NCBI RefSeq assembly: GCF_001830325.1
Contig: NZ_MHZG01000011.1
Coordinates: 62,001-126,000, forward strand
From: Polynucleobacter sp. GWA2_45_21
Lineage (GTDB): Bacteria; Pseudomonadota; Gammaproteobacteria; Burkholderiales; Burkholderiaceae
DNA: 64,000 nucleotides
Reading direction: 5' to 3'
Within the stretch, counting starts at the first letter, position 1. Every line of letters starts with the position of its first letter. Position numbers and translations under genes: made by a program. Positions 1 to 9,668 of this stretch are shown piece after piece. The notes beneath the pieces are model-generated. The model saw nothing but the letters and a program-made list of their open reading frames with translations, ran no database searches and was not told the DNA's origin.

Positions 1-964
1 CACGCTCCATTGCGGAACGTTTATTAGGATCGAGCTCCTTTTCTGGATCTGGAACACGGTCGCTAATTGCGAGAACCATTTCTGGTGAAGTACCCCAAGT
101 GACTTGAGGTGCGATCTCTTCAGCTCGCAACTCAACCACAGCATCAAAATGCGCATCGGCATCTGAATGCAAAGTACGCCAGTACTGTAAGGCATGACGC
201 AAAGCCTCGCCTTTAGGGGCGTAAGGTCTACCTTGAATATATTCGATCGTAGTTTCGTCTACAGCTACAAGTCCAGCACGAGCACCTGCCTCAATTGCCA
301 TATTGCAGAGGGTCATGCGACCCTCCATAGACAAATTGCGGATGGCTTCGCCTGCAAACTCAATGGTGTAACCAGTTCCGCCAGCAGTGCCAATCTTTCC
401 GATTACAGCAAGCACAATGTCTTTCGCAGTGGAGCCTGGTTGCAGGCGGCCATCTACCTTGACCAGCATGTTCTTACTCTTTTTCATGAGCAAGGTTTGA
501 GTGGCCAATACATGCTCAACTTCGGATGTACCAATACCAAACGCAAGCGCACCAAATGCACCATGCGTGCTTGTATGAGAGTCGCCACAAACCACTGTCA
601 TGCCAGGTAATGTAGCGCCCTGCTCTGGTCCAATAACGTGAACGATCCCTTGACGGAGATCATTCATCTTGTATTGAGTAATACCAAAGGCATCACAGTT
701 TTGATCCAGCGTGTCTACTTGTAGCTTCGAAATCGGATCCGTAATTCCCTCAGAACGATCTGTGGTGGGAACATTGTGGTCAGAAACAGCCAGATTGGCA
801 GAGATTCGCCACACTGGTCGGCCAGCCAGATTTAATCCCTCAAAAGCTTGAGGGCTCGTCACCTCATGCAATAACTGACGATCTATATAAATTGTGGCCG
901 TGCCGTCCTCTTCGGAATAGACGACATGGTCATCCCACAATTTGTCGTAAAGCGTGCGTGACAT
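1..964 (-). CDS. leuC: 3-isopropylmalate dehydratase large subunit (partial, C-terminus off the window)
   Basis: Isomerises 2-isopropylmalate to 3-isopropylmalate in leucine biosynthesis, together with the small subunit LeuD. Translating the minus strand from the ATG at 964 gives an N-terminus [15 protein letters not shown], followed by aconitase-family landmarks: [30 protein letters not shown] and [14 protein letters not shown]. The first is typical of LeuC; the Cys in the second is the expected first 4Fe-4S ligand. About 321 codons are present, against about 470 in complete LeuC, so roughly a third of the protein lies beyond base 1. Only 18 bases separate it from gltA, which is transcribed towards it, so the two may be cotranscribed. 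Confidence 0.96.
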   Translation of the reverse strand, partial: MSRTLYDKLWDDHVVYSEEDGTATIYIDRQLLHEVTSPQAFEGLNLAGRPVWRISANLAVSDHNVPTTDRSEGITDPISKLQVDTLDQNCDAFGITQYKMNDLRQGIVHVIGPEQGATLPGMTVVCGDSHTSTHGAFGALAFGIGTSEVEHVLATQTLLMKKSKNMLVKVDGRLQPGSTAKDIVLAVIGKIGTAGGTGYTIEFAGEAIRNLSMEGRMTLCNMAIEAGARAGLVAVDETTIEYIQGRPYAPKGEALRHALQYWRTLHSDADAHFDAVVELRAEEIAPQVTWGTSPEMVLAISDRVPDPEKELDPNKRSAMER

Positions 965-982
965 GTATGCCCTCTAATACTT

Positions 983-2296
983 TTATTTACGTACAGTGAT
1001 GTTAGGAACTTTACGTGAAGTTTCTCCAACATATAGCTGACGGGGACGACCAATCTTGTACTCAGGATCAGTAATCATTTCTTCCCACTGAGCAATCCAG
1101 CCTACTGTTCTTGCTAAAGCAAAAATACAAGTGAACATTTCTGTAGGAACACCTAGAGCGCGCTGAACAATTCCTGAGTAGAAGTCTACGTTTGGATAAA
1201 GCTTGCGGCTTACGAAGTATTCATCTTCCAAGGCAATCTTTTCAAGCGTCATAGCCAACTTGAATAATGGGTCATTCTCAAGACCCATCTCTTTCAATAC
1301 TTCATGGCATGTTTCACGCATCAATTTGGCGCGTGGATCAAAGTTTTTATAAACGCGATGGCCAAAGCCCATCAAGCGAACACTAGAGTTCTTATCCTTA
1401 ACTTGGGCAATAAATTCACCAATCGTATCTACACCACCATTGGCTTGAATCTCATTGAGCATCTGCAAACAAGCTTCATTAGCGCCACCGTGTGCTGGAC
1501 CCCATAGACACGCAATACCAGCAGAGATTGCAGCAAATGGATTGGTGCCAGAAGAGCCACACAAGCGAACTGTTGATGTAGATGCGTTTTGCTCATGATC
1601 GGCATGCAATGTGAAGATGCGATCCAAAGCGCGAACCAAAACTGGATTGACTTTGTATTCTTCACATGGTGTTGCAAACATCATGCGCATGAAGTTTGCA
1701 GTGTATGACAATGAATTATCTGGATAGATAAATGGCTGACCTACAGAATACTTATAGGCCATCGCAACCAAAGTTGGCATTTTTGCAATCAAGCGAATTT
1801 GTGCAACTTCACGAGCATGAGGATCGCTGTAATCAATTTCATCATGATAGAAGGCAGCCATGGCACCAACCAAGCCAGTCAATACGGACATTGGATGTGC
1901 ATCACGACGGAAGCCACGCAAGAAGAATTGCATTTGCTCATGAACCATCGTGTGGTGCATGACCAATTGTTCAAAATCTTTTTTCTGTTTGGCGTTTGGT
2001 AACTCACCATTCAGAAGCAGGTAGCATACTTCCAAGAAGTCGCAGTTATGTGCAAGGTCTTCAATTGGGTAGCCGCGATAGAGCAACTCACCTTTATCGC
2101 CATCGATATATGTGATTTTGCTATTACATGAAGCTGTAGATAAAAAACCTGAATCGTAGGTGAACTTTCCGGTTTGACCGTAAAGCTTACGAATATCAAT
2201 TACATCAGGACCAATCGTGCCTTTATAAATTGGCAAGTCGATGTCTGGTGTGCCGTCCGAAAACGATAATTTTGCCTTGATGTCCGATTCAATCAT
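983..2296 (-). CDS. gltA: Citrate synthase (type II, hexameric)
   Basis: Condenses acetyl-CoA with oxaloacetate to form citrate, the entry step of the TCA cycle. The 437-residue length is standard for the Gram-negative type II enzyme. The N-terminal beta-rich domain is present, and the catalytic residues can be placed: His269 in GPAHGGAN, His313 in [15 protein letters not shown] and Asp371 in PNVDFYSGI, plus the [10 protein letters not shown] motif at residue 231. It lies downstream of sdhCDAB-sdhE on the same strand with an 82-base gap. It could be read through from the sdh operon or have its own promoter in that gap. Confidence 0.98.
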   Translation of the reverse strand: MIESDIKAKLSFSDGTPDIDLPIYKGTIGPDVIDIRKLYGQTGKFTYDSGFLSTASCNSKITYIDGDKGELLYRGYPIEDLAHNCDFLEVCYLLLNGELPNAKQKKDFEQLVMHHTMVHEQMQFFLRGFRRDAHPMSVLTGLVGAMAAFYHDEIDYSDPHAREVAQIRLIAKMPTLVAMAYKYSVGQPFIYPDNSLSYTANFMRMMFATPCEEYKVNPVLVRALDRIFTLHADHEQNASTSTVRLCGSSGTNPFAAISAGIACLWGPAHGGANEACLQMLNEIQANGGVDTIGEFIAQVKDKNSSVRLMGFGHRVYKNFDPRAKLMRETCHEVLKEMGLENDPLFKLAMTLEKIALEDEYFVSRKLYPNVDFYSGIVQRALGVPTEMFTCIFALARTVGWIAQWEEMITDPEYKIGRPRQLYVGETSRKVPNITVRK

Positions 2297-2378
2297 TTCT
2301 AATCCTTAGTCATTCAAATTGATGATTAATACACTATTTGATCATGCGTCTGTACTGCTGTTGCATTCAAGGGCTGAA

Positions 2379-2651
2379 TTACTTCTGTCTCAGCTTTTGT
2401 AAAACCGCCTTAAAGGCAACTTCTTCTTGCAAATCTTTTTCCAGCGCTTCTACAGAATCTTTGCGACCAATCAACAAATCCATCAGGTCGTTATCTTCCA
2501 AAGAAAATAGCTGGGTTAATACTTTTCCATCTTCTGCGCTAAGTTGATCACCATAGCGACCAAAGAAACGCTGCAGAATTAAATCGTTTTCAAGTAAACC
2601 CCTGCGGGCATCACTCTTTAGACGATATAACTCTGCATTACTCAGGATCAT
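2379..2651 (-). CDS. sdhE: Succinate dehydrogenase assembly factor SdhE (FAD assembly factor)
   Basis: A 90-residue cytosolic protein that promotes covalent attachment of FAD to SdhA. It shows the family signature [15 protein letters not shown] near residues 16-30; the RGxxE core is the part that contacts the flavoprotein. Length and the acidic C-terminal half fit the SdhE/Sdh5 family. The start ATG overlaps the stop of sdhB by four bases, so it is translationally coupled to the enzyme it matures. Several overlapping open frames on the other strand are shadows. Confidence 0.95.
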   Translation of the reverse strand: MILSNAELYRLKSDARRGLLENDLILQRFFGRYGDQLSAEDGKVLTQLFSLEDNDLMDLLIGRKDSVEALEKDLQEEVAFKAVLQKLRQK

Positions 2652-3352
2652 ACTGCCCTGCGTACCATCAATTCCTTGATCTTCCCAATTGCCTTGGTCG
2701 GATTCAAATGCTTAGGACAAACGTCCACACAGTTCATGATGGTGTGGCAACGGAATAAACGATACGGATCTTCCAAGTTATCCAAGCGCGCTGCAGTATC
2801 TTCATCACGACTATCAGCAATAAAGCGATACGCCTGTAGTAAACCTGCTGGGCCAACGAATTTATCTGGATTCCACCAGAAAGATGGGCATGAAGTTGAG
2901 CATGATGCGCACAAGATGCACTCATACAAACCATTCAACTCTTCACGCTCTTCAGGACTCTGGAGACGCTCTTTCTCAGGGAATGGATTGTCATTTACCA
3001 AATAAGGCTTGATAGACAAATATTGCTTGAAGAACAAAGTCATGTCGACAATCAAATCGCGAACAACTGGCAAGCCAGGCAATGGGCGCAATGTAATGAC
3101 TTTAGGCAAAGTCAACATATTGGTTAAACAAGCCAAACCATTCTTACCGTTAATGTTCATGGCATCAGAGCCACAAACACCTTCACGGCAAGAACGACGA
3201 TAGGAAATGGTCTCGTCTTGCTTCTTCAGAGAAATCAAAGCGTCTAACAACATACGCTCACCAGTCAATTCAAGCTCATAACGCTCCATGCGTGGGGCTG
3301 CATCGACATCTGGATCGTAGCGGTAAATTTCAAATATACGAATATCACTCAT
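2648..3352 (-). CDS. sdhB: Succinate dehydrogenase iron-sulfur subunit
   Basis: Electron-transfer subunit of complex II, passing electrons from SdhA-bound FAD to quinone. Its 234 residues carry the 2Fe-2S ligands in [20 protein letters not shown], the 4Fe-4S set in [17 protein letters not shown], and the 3Fe-4S set in [17 protein letters not shown]. It follows sdhA with a short gap and overlaps sdhE at its 3' end. All cluster ligands expected for a functional subunit are visible. Confidence 0.98.
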   Translation of the reverse strand: MSDIRIFEIYRYDPDVDAAPRMERYELELTGERMLLDALISLKKQDETISYRRSCREGVCGSDAMNINGKNGLACLTNMLTLPKVITLRPLPGLPVVRDLIVDMTLFFKQYLSIKPYLVNDNPFPEKERLQSPEEREELNGLYECILCASCSTSCPSFWWNPDKFVGPAGLLQAYRFIADSRDEDTAARLDNLEDPYRLFRCHTIMNCVDVCPKHLNPTKAIGKIKELMVRRAV

Positions 3353-3369
3353 TTTTAATTTCTCTTCGC

Positions 3370-5148
3370 TTAGAAAGTACGTTCTTTAGGAGGGAAGGAC
3401 TCAACAGTCAATGGCTTGAGAACAACCGGCTTGTAATCCAAGCGATTGCCTTCGCTATACCAAAGTGTGTGCTTCATCCAGTTAGCATCATCACGATCTT
3501 GATGGTCATCATGTGAGTGTGCGCCACGACTTTCAGTACGAGCAGCTGCTGAAATCATCGTTGCATTAGCAGCTTCGATCAAGTTAGCAACTTCCAAAGC
3601 CTCGATACGAGCTGTATTGAAAATTTCAGACTTGTCTTTGAGCCATAAATGCTTTGCGCGCTCTGTGAGTTTAGCCATCTGGCGAACGCCCTCATCCATC
3701 AACTCTTGGTTGCGGAATACGCCAGCATATTTCTGCATAGTTTTACGAATATCGTTTGCAACGTCTTGTGCGTACTCACCAGAAGTGGAGTTATCAAGAG
3801 CGGCAATGCGAGCCATTGTTTGTTCACCAGCATTTGCAGGCAATGGTTTGAACTCGCGATTCTTGAGATCCATTGCAACAATGTGATTACCTGCTGCACG
3901 ACCAAATACGAGTAAGTCGAGCAATGAGTTAGTACCCAAACGGTTTGCACCGTGAACAGATACACAAGAGCACTCGCCAATTGCATAAAGACCATTAACG
4001 ATTTCGTTATGTTTACCATTAGCTGGGACAACAACTTGACCATTAATGTTGGTAGGAATACCACCCATCTGATAGTGAATTGTTGGCACCACTGGAATTG
4101 GCTCTTTAGTAACGTCAACGTTAGCAAAGTTAATACCGATTTCATAAACAGAAGGCAAACGCTTCATGATGGTCTCGGCACCAATGTGCGTTAAGTCGAG
4201 AACTACATAATCTCCGTTAGGACCACAACCGCGCCCTTCTTTAATTTCTTGGTCCATGCAGCGAGAAACGAAATCGCGTGGTGCCAAATCTTTGTAGGTA
4301 GGCGCATAACGCTCCATGAAGCGCTCACCATCCTTATTACGCAAGATGCCGCCTTCACCACGGCAACCCTCTGTCAACAACACGCCTGCACCAGCTACGC
4401 CAGTTGGGTGGAATTGCCAGAACTCCATATCCTCCAATGGAATGCCTGCACGCGCTGCCAGACCCATACCGTCGCCGGTATTAATAAATGCATTAGTAGA
4501 TGCATCCCAAATACGACCGGCACCACCAGTAGCCATCATGACTACTTTAGTTTCCAAGATATAAACCTGGCCTGTTTCCATTTCAAGCGCAGTAACACCA
4601 ACCACATCGCCTGCGTCGTCACGAATGAGATCCAAGGCTAACCACTCAACGAAGAAATTAGTCTTTGCGCGGACATTACGCTGATACAAAGTGTGCAACA
4701 TCGCGTGACCAGTACGGTCAGCTGCTGCGCAAGCGCGTTGAACAGCTTTCTCACCATAGTTGGCTGTGTGACCACCAAATGGGCGCTGATAAATCGTGCC
4801 ATCTGGATTACGGTCAAAAGGCATACCGAAATGCTCTAACTCGTAAACCACTTTAGGAGCTTCGCGGCACATAAATTCGATCACGTCTTGGTCACCCAAC
4901 CAGTCAGAACCTTTGATGGTGTCATAGAAGTGATAGTGCCAATTATCTTCACTCATATTGCCCAGCGAGGCGCCGATACCACCTTGTGCAGCAACAGTAT
5001 GCGAGCGAGTTGGGAATACTTTAGTTAATACCGCAACGTTGAGGCCGGCTTCTGCCAATTGCAAAGAAGCGCGCATACCTGAACCACCTGCACCAATAAT
5101 TACCGCGTCGAAACGGCGGCGTGGCAATGCTTTTTTAATCGCGGTCAT
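3370..5148 (-). CDS. sdhA: Succinate dehydrogenase flavoprotein subunit
   Basis: Catalytic subunit of complex II, oxidising succinate to fumarate. I place the start at the ATG at 5148 ([19 protein letters not shown]), not at an upstream in-frame ATG at 5190, because the latter overlaps sdhD and would add residues that precede the FAD-binding fold. This gives 592 residues, the usual size. The dinucleotide-binding motif [15 protein letters not shown] is near residue 19, and TRSHT provides His50 for covalent FAD attachment. HPTG, the [15 protein letters not shown] region and the C-terminal WMKHTLWY are also typical. The gap to sdhD is four bases. Confidence 0.98.
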   Translation of the reverse strand: MTAIKKALPRRRFDAVIIGAGGSGMRASLQLAEAGLNVAVLTKVFPTRSHTVAAQGGIGASLGNMSEDNWHYHFYDTIKGSDWLGDQDVIEFMCREAPKVVYELEHFGMPFDRNPDGTIYQRPFGGHTANYGEKAVQRACAAADRTGHAMLHTLYQRNVRAKTNFFVEWLALDLIRDDAGDVVGVTALEMETGQVYILETKVVMMATGGAGRIWDASTNAFINTGDGMGLAARAGIPLEDMEFWQFHPTGVAGAGVLLTEGCRGEGGILRNKDGERFMERYAPTYKDLAPRDFVSRCMDQEIKEGRGCGPNGDYVVLDLTHIGAETIMKRLPSVYEIGINFANVDVTKEPIPVVPTIHYQMGGIPTNINGQVVVPANGKHNEIVNGLYAIGECSCVSVHGANRLGTNSLLDLLVFGRAAGNHIVAMDLKNREFKPLPANAGEQTMARIAALDNSTSGEYAQDVANDIRKTMQKYAGVFRNQELMDEGVRQMAKLTERAKHLWLKDKSEIFNTARIEALEVANLIEAANATMISAAARTESRGAHSHDDHQDRDDANWMKHTLWYSEGNRLDYKPVVLKPLTVESFPPKERTF

Positions 5149-5152
5149 TGAA

Positions 5153-5518
5153 TTACACTTTCCACAAAATTTGTACGGCATAAGCCGCACAGGCTACGAG
5201 ATACAAAACAGTTAACACCTGAAGTGTTAAACGAATGCTGACAGGCTTGATGTAATCCATCCAGATATCACGGATACCAATCCAAGCGTGATAGAACAAG
5301 CTGATGAAGAATAAGAGCGTCAATAGCTTCATGAACTGATTGCTAAACAACCCAGCCCAGCCTTCATAAGTTGCACTACCAGTAATGCAATAGTCAACTA
5401 ACAATACGATTGTGAAGACCACCATAACAATGGCAGTCACACGTTGAATAATCCACTCTTTAAGGCCGTAGTGCGCGCCCACAACTAAGCGCTTCGGTCC
5501 GATTTGATAAATAGGCAT
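5153..5518 (-). CDS. sdhD: Succinate dehydrogenase membrane anchor subunit
   Basis: Hydrophobic 121-residue subunit that anchors complex II and helps form the quinone and haem b site. Three membrane spans are apparent: about residues 27-47, 60-80 and 95-115. The motif YHAWIGIRDIWMDYIKP carries the histidine expected to ligate haem. Its position between sdhC and sdhA, with short gaps, supports the sdhCDAB assignment, since this subunit is poorly conserved in sequence. Confidence 0.94.
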   Translation of the reverse strand: MPIYQIGPKRLVVGAHYGLKEWIIQRVTAIVMVVFTIVLLVDYCITGSATYEGWAGLFSNQFMKLLTLLFFISLFYHAWIGIRDIWMDYIKPVSIRLTLQVLTVLYLVACAAYAVQILWKV

Positions 5519-5542
5519 TAGATTTCCTTAATGAAGAAGTGC

Positions 5543-5962
5543 TTAGTACAAGCCGAATAGTTTTAGACCAACAATCGCAGTCAAAGCGAGACCTAAGAAA
5601 AATACAAAGATCGCTGAGCGATTGGCATCCGCCTTTTCAACGCCAATCTCTAAATCTAACAAGAGGTAGCGGATACCAGCGCAGAAATGGTGCAAGAAAG
5701 ACCAAATCAAGCCCAAGAGAATCAGTTTTACGATTACGTGACCAGTGATTGCCTGGAATTTTTGATAGCTCATCTCTGAAGCTAGGCTCTGATCAAAAAG
5801 ATAGAGCAAGAAAGGCAACATCAAAAACAGGGCTGCCCCACTAATTCGATGAAGAATGGAAACTTTTCCAGCCCAAGGTAGGCGGTATTTGATTAACTGG
5901 GCAAGACCAATATTTCGGTAAACCGGTCTATCTTTTTTTACGTTTTCTTGTGCATCAACCAT
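5543..5962 (-). CDS. sdhC: Succinate dehydrogenase cytochrome b556 subunit
   Basis: First gene of the sdh operon, an integral membrane cytochrome b subunit. I prefer the ATG at 5962 (MVDAQENVKKDRPVYRN) over an in-frame ATG four codons upstream. The signature KDRPVYRNIGLAQLIKYRLPW is followed by HRISGAALFLMLP and the haem-ligand region HHFCAGIRYLLLDLE, with three membrane spans. The 142-base region upstream contains a TGTTGCAAC-type inverted repeat (listed separately). Confidence 0.95.
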   Translation of the reverse strand: MVDAQENVKKDRPVYRNIGLAQLIKYRLPWAGKVSILHRISGAALFLMLPFLLYLFDQSLASEMSYQKFQAITGHVIVKLILLGLIWSFLHHFCAGIRYLLLDLEIGVEKADANRSAIFVFFLGLALTAIVGLKLFGLY

Positions 5963-6001
5963 GGGCAATCTCAATCTTTCGGTGGAGGTTCAGTGTGGTT
6001 T

Positions 6002-6016
6002 TGTTGTGTTGCAACA
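6002..6016. promoter_or_regulatory. TGTTGC-N3-GCAACA-like inverted repeat upstream of sdhC
   Basis: On the plus strand the sequence is TGTTGT GTT GCAACA, one mismatch from a perfect six-base inverted repeat with a three-base spacer. On the sdhC coding strand it reads TGTTGCAACACAACA, which nearly matches sites in front of the phasin gene (24467) and aceE (54337). It lies about 40-55 bases upstream of the sdhC start, a promoter-proximal position. The regulator is not known from the sequence; a PhaR-type protein is a guess based on the phasin copy. Confidence 0.45.
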
Positions 6017-6104
6017 TATTCTATTGGAAACCTTGGGGATGGTGGGGACTTTTTAGCGTTTAAAGGGGTTAAATAGTGGTTTTTACTGATTTTTAGTGTA
6101 CTAC

Positions 6105-6848
6105 CTAGTGCAATTTATTGTCGTAGTGCTGATCAGAAGTGTCATATCTTGCGTGCCGAATTTCTACTGGTTTATTCCCGTATGTAAAAGCAACACGTTC
6201 AACCGACAATAAGGCAGACCCCTCTTGAACTTGAAGATAGTTAGCTAGCTCTGGATTGGCTAAAACCGCCTTAATTTTCTCTTCAGCCCGAACCATATGG
6301 GTGGCATATTGACACTCATAGAAGGCATACATCGGCCCAGGCCAAGAGTTAAGAGCTTCAAGCGTAAGGCCTTTGAAGCGCCCCTCCGGCAACCAAATCT
6401 CCTCAAAAACGATCGGACGACCCGCATAGCTTTGAACACGGTCAATTCGAATAATGGGGTCACCTGCCTTTAATTTAAGCAACTTTGCTGTATAGGCGTC
6501 GGATTGGGCATTCTCGCAAGCTAAAAACTGGTTTTTGAGGTGCAACTTCTCACCAGAGTCCGGTTCTAAGCGTAAAAAGCGATATTGAAAGTCCTCTTCT
6601 TGGTGGGTAGCTACAAAAGTGCCCTTACCTTGACGGCGTACAAGTAAATTTTGGGTTGCCAACTCATCAATGGCCTTGCGAACAGTCCCCTGGCTCACTG
6701 CATAGCGTGCCGCTAGCTCCATTTCACTGGGGATAGCATCCCCAGGCAACCATTCTGAGGCCTGCAAGCTAGCCAAAATCATGGCTTTAATTTGCTCATA
6801 AAGCGGGCTAAATGAGGCAATTGGTTCGGATGTTAGTGACAAATTCAC
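6105..6848 (-). CDS. GntR/HutC-family transcriptional regulator
   Basis: A 247-residue regulator with an N-terminal winged helix-turn-helix (about residues 12-80; IPSEMELAARYAVSQGTVRKAIDELATQNLLVRRQGKGTFVA) and a C-terminal UTRA ligand-binding domain (about 95-240; signature ending in EIRHARYDTSDQHY). It lies between sdhC and the divergent mdh. That suggests control of TCA-cycle genes in response to a small metabolite, but the ligand is not readable from sequence. A perfect 12-base palindrome in the divergent promoter region is a candidate operator. Confidence 0.9.
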   Translation of the reverse strand: MNLSLTSEPIASFSPLYEQIKAMILASLQASEWLPGDAIPSEMELAARYAVSQGTVRKAIDELATQNLLVRRQGKGTFVATHQEEDFQYRFLRLEPDSGEKLHLKNQFLACENAQSDAYTAKLLKLKAGDPIIRIDRVQSYAGRPIVFEEIWLPEGRFKGLTLEALNSWPGPMYAFYECQYATHMVRAEEKIKAVLANPELANYLQVQEGSALLSVERVAFTYGNKPVEIRHARYDTSDQHYDNKLH

Positions 6849-6892
6849 TCCACAGAGTCTTCAATTGGATAAAATTCAAGCTTATCTCATAT

Positions 6893-6904
6893 CTTATATA
6901 AGAC
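6893..6904. promoter_or_regulatory. Perfect palindrome TCTTATATAAGA, candidate GntR operator
   Basis: A 12-base perfect palindrome in the 144-base region between the divergent GntR gene and mdh, about 45 bases from the GntR start and about 90 from mdh. Short A/T-rich palindromes of this type are typical operators of GntR/HutC proteins, so it may serve autoregulation and mdh control. I did not find a second copy upstream of sdhC. Confidence 0.5.
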
Positions 6905-6992
6905 ATGATTGACAGTGTAAATGGAAAGTCCCTACACTTGAATGGATAATAGAAAAGATTTCATTAATTAACCTCAACTGGAGTTATTAGTA

Positions 6993-7982
6993 ATGGCAAA
7001 AGCCCCAATGCGTGTTGCAGTCACCGGTGCAGCCGGTCAAATCGGTTATTCCCTCCTATTTCGCATCGCCAATGGCGATTTGTTAGGTAAAGATCAGCCA
7101 GTAATCCTCCAGTTGCTTGAAATTCCAGATGAAAAGGCTCAAAAAGCCTTAGCTGGCGTCATGATGGAATTAGAAGACTGTGCATTCCCATTGTTGGCAG
7201 GCATGACAGCCCACTCTGACCCAATGACAGCGTTTAAGGATATTGATGTTGCTCTGTTAGTTGGTGCACGTCCACGCGGTCCTGGTATGGAGCGCAAAGA
7301 TTTGCTCTCAGCCAACGCTCAGATTTTCACAGCACAAGGTAAAGCTTTGAATGCTGTAGCGAAGAAGACTGTCAAGGTATTGGTTGTTGGTAACCCAGCA
7401 AATACCAATGCTTACATCGCTATGAAATCTGCTCCAGATATTCCTGCGAAGAACTTCACTGCAATGTTGCGCTTGGATCACAATCGCGCCCTTTCACAAT
7501 TAGCTAATAAGTTGAATAAGCCAGTTGCCGATATCGAGAAATTAGTTGTTTGGGGTAACCATAGCCCAACAATGTACCCAGACTATCGCTTTGCAACAGT
7601 TGATGGCAAGTCTGTAAAAGACAGCATTAATGATCCAGCATGGAACAAAGATACATTCATCCCTACAGTTGGTAAACGTGGTGCCGCCATCATTGAGGCA
7701 CGCGGACTATCTTCTGCTGCTTCTGCTGCTAACGCAGCGATTGATCATATTCGTGACTGGGTTCTCGGCACGAATGGCAAATGGGTCACGATGGGTATTC
7801 CATCTAAAGGTGAATATGGCATTCCAGCGGAAGTGATCTACGGCTACCCAGTAGTTTGCGAAAACGGTGAATACAAAATGGTTGAAGGATTGGAAATCGA
7901 TGAGTTTTCACGTGAGCGCATGAATCACACTCTTAACGAATTGCTTGAAGAACAAGCAGGCGTTAAACACCTTCTTTCATAA
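6993..7982 (+). CDS. mdh: Malate dehydrogenase (NAD)
   Basis: Oxidises malate to oxaloacetate in the TCA cycle. The 329-residue length and sequence fit the cytosolic-type MDH found in betaproteobacteria. Visible are the NAD-binding [10 protein letters not shown] near residue 13, the mobile-loop arginines in [12 protein letters not shown], the [13 protein letters not shown] segment and the catalytic histidine in [14 protein letters not shown] good ribosome site (GGAG) precedes the ATG. The next gene starts 12 bases after the stop and may be cotranscribed. Confidence 0.98.
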   Translation: MAKAPMRVAVTGAAGQIGYSLLFRIANGDLLGKDQPVILQLLEIPDEKAQKALAGVMMELEDCAFPLLAGMTAHSDPMTAFKDIDVALLVGARPRGPGMERKDLLSANAQIFTAQGKALNAVAKKTVKVLVVGNPANTNAYIAMKSAPDIPAKNFTAMLRLDHNRALSQLANKLNKPVADIEKLVVWGNHSPTMYPDYRFATVDGKSVKDSINDPAWNKDTFIPTVGKRGAAIIEARGLSSAASAANAAIDHIRDWVLGTNGKWVTMGIPSKGEYGIPAEVIYGYPVVCENGEYKMVEGLEIDEFSRERMNHTLNELLEEQAGVKHLLS

Positions 7983-7994
7983 GGACCTGCATAT

Positions 7995-8363
7995 ATGAAG
8001 CGTACCCTTCTCCTCGTAAGCATGATGGCTGCTGGCTTTGTTGGCACAGCCAGTGCAAGCGAGGCAGTATCGACTTGGACTTGTAGCGAAAGCAAACAAT
8101 TTAATACGACCGGGACAATAGAAAAGATTCGCCTAACATGGCAATCCAAAACTTTTGAACTGGTTCGTGAAAATTCTTTGCCTGGTAGTTTGCGTTACAA
8201 AAATACTACCAGCGGGCATGATCTGGTGGTGCTCGGTAACAAGGCTATGCTTTTTAATATTAAGTCTGGAACTCGTCTTGCAGATTTCTGCCAAACCGCA
8301 GAAATGAAAAGGGGCGACCTTCCTCATTTATTTGCTGACGCGGAACCGTTTACACAGAACTAA
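7995..8363 (+). CDS. Small secreted protein, MliC-like (C-type lysozyme inhibitor family candidate)
   Basis: A 122-residue protein with an N-terminal signal peptide (MKRTLLLVSMMAAGFVGTASAS, cleavage near residue 20-22). The mature part has a WTCSESK start, an LRYKNTTSG turn, a KAML strand and a late Cys in LADFCQ. This Cys...RY...KAML...C pattern resembles the MliC/PliC fold, whose members inhibit vertebrate-type lysozyme in the periplasm. The two Cys could form the expected disulfide. The similarity is by eye and moderate. It lies 12 bases after mdh and ends before a strong terminator. Confidence 0.6.
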   Translation: MKRTLLLVSMMAAGFVGTASASEAVSTWTCSESKQFNTTGTIEKIRLTWQSKTFELVRENSLPGSLRYKNTTSGHDLVVLGNKAMLFNIKSGTRLADFCQTAEMKRGDLPHLFADAEPFTQN

Positions 8364-8385
8364 ATCTTAGCCCTGACTCCACAAT

Positions 8386-8413
8386 AAAAAAGCCGAGAAA
8401 TTCTCGGCTTTTT
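8386..8413. terminator. Rho-independent terminator after mdh and the MliC-like gene
   Basis: Inverted repeat AAAAAGCCGAGAA - ATT - CTCGGCTTTTTT, a GC-rich stem of AGCCGAG paired with CTCGGCT, flanked by A and T runs on both sides. It sits 22 bases after the secreted-protein stop and 33 bases before the stop of the convergent DUF2863 gene. It can therefore act in both directions. Confidence 0.9.
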
Positions 8414-8445
8414 TACTTATCAAGATCTATAGAGTTACTCAAATA

Positions 8446-9657
8446 CTAATGAAATAAAGGTTGCTGTGTAGGCGCATCATCAGGCAACTCCGCATGCACG
8501 GCATCACCCGATCGATCTGGAAACAGTGGTGCTCCGCAATCATCGCAAAGCTCTGGGTCAAATAGCATTGCATGGCGGAAGACATCATCAACCCCGGCAT
8601 CCCTAAGCGCATCTGCAATTCGCTTCATCGGACTCTCATCATCCGATAAATCATTGAGCGCATCATTAGCAACACTCTCTCGGTCGTATAAAGGCCAAAT
8701 CACACCATACACAACCTCAGAGGAGCCTTTTAAGCTAAAGGAGATTCGATACTCATCAGCTTGATCTTCGCCAAATGCCCCTACTACGCAAGACAATCCT
8801 GCCGGCAGAACTCCAAGTGTGCTCTCAAGAAAATTGACAGCAGCCCGGATACTTAGTGGACGGACCTGCTTATCCGCCAGTCGGCAATTCGTAAAATATG
8901 CTTCTGGCAATAAGAGCTCAAACTCACAACCCGGTAAAAGTGCGGCAATAGGTTCTTGCATCATGTTTTGCCAACCGATCAAGCTGACACCACGCTCTTG
9001 ACGTGTTGGTGCATCAGCTTGCCATCTGAAAAGTGGAGAGCCAGAAGGTGCAGCAACAGCAGCAATAATGAAGCGCGGATCGGCCAAAACTGCAATGGTC
9101 TCTGACATCTCTCGCAACTCTAACTTCACCTCACTAGCGCTAATAGCAGCGCTTGCTAAGGCCTCTGTAAGTAGGCGCGTTTGACAATGCGAGTGCGGCA
9201 TCTGATCAATGCTGTAAAGCCAGGGAACAATGGCTAGGCGCGCATCAGTAGAAGCAATTGAGCTATGCAGTGCGGCAGCCGTAGATTCAATGACGCTCAC
9301 TGGAAGCGCACCTGAAGGAATCTGATAGCGGGTATGTGCAACGATCGGTAAGGCCAATAAAAGCACATCCCAATTCTGATCCTCATGCACCATAAGCAAA
9401 GACTCTGCCAAGGTCTCAGCGCAATCTGCAAGCACCTCGAAGGCTACAGTATTAATTCGAAATGTTTGATCAAGAGCGGCATCAATTACATTTTGATTTT
9501 GGCTTTTGAGAAGGCGCATTAAGCGAACATTTAAGCGCTCTTCCCAATATTGGTCCTCAATATGACTCCCGGAGGCCGCCAAAGAAATAGCATCCGCTAC
9601 AAGACGTTCGACATCCGGTGAGGTGCGCTGCGAGGATTTAGTGCGATGAACGGCCAT
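8446..9657 (-). CDS. DUF2863 family protein
   Basis: A 403-residue, probably cytosolic protein of the betaproteobacterial DUF2863 family; function unknown. The N-terminus (SPDVERLVADAISLAASGSHIEDQYWEERL) is the part I recognise as typical. The C-terminus has CDDCGAPLFPDRSGD, a CxxC pair that could bind metal but has no second pair nearby. It is encoded 11 bases downstream of yaaA on the same strand, so the two are probably one transcript. There is no signal peptide or obvious membrane span. Confidence 0.8.
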   Translation of the reverse strand: MAVHRTKSSQRTSPDVERLVADAISLAASGSHIEDQYWEERLNVRLMRLLKSQNQNVIDAALDQTFRINTVAFEVLADCAETLAESLLMVHEDQNWDVLLLALPIVAHTRYQIPSGALPVSVIESTAAALHSSIASTDARLAIVPWLYSIDQMPHSHCQTRLLTEALASAAISASEVKLELREMSETIAVLADPRFIIAAVAAPSGSPLFRWQADAPTRQERGVSLIGWQNMMQEPIAALLPGCEFELLLPEAYFTNCRLADKQVRPLSIRAAVNFLESTLGVLPAGLSCVVGAFGEDQADEYRISFSLKGSSEVVYGVIWPLYDRESVANDALNDLSDDESPMKRIADALRDAGVDDVFRHAMLFDPELCDDCGAPLFPDRSGDAVHAELPDDAPTQQPLFH

Positions 9658-9668
9658 GGTGCACTCTC

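Noticed and set aside
194..610. Plus-strand open frame of 138 codons at the left end
   Set aside because: It lies antisense to leuC, whose protein motifs are unmistakable; the plus-strand translation has no recognisable feature.
2350..2372. TGTTGCATTCAAG upstream of gltA as a fourth TGTTGCAAC-type site
   Set aside because: It keeps only one half of the dyad and has different spacing, so it looks like chance.
3699..4145. 148-codon minus-strand frame inside sdhA
   Set aside because: Shadow frame of sdhA, Leu/Thr-rich and without family motifs.
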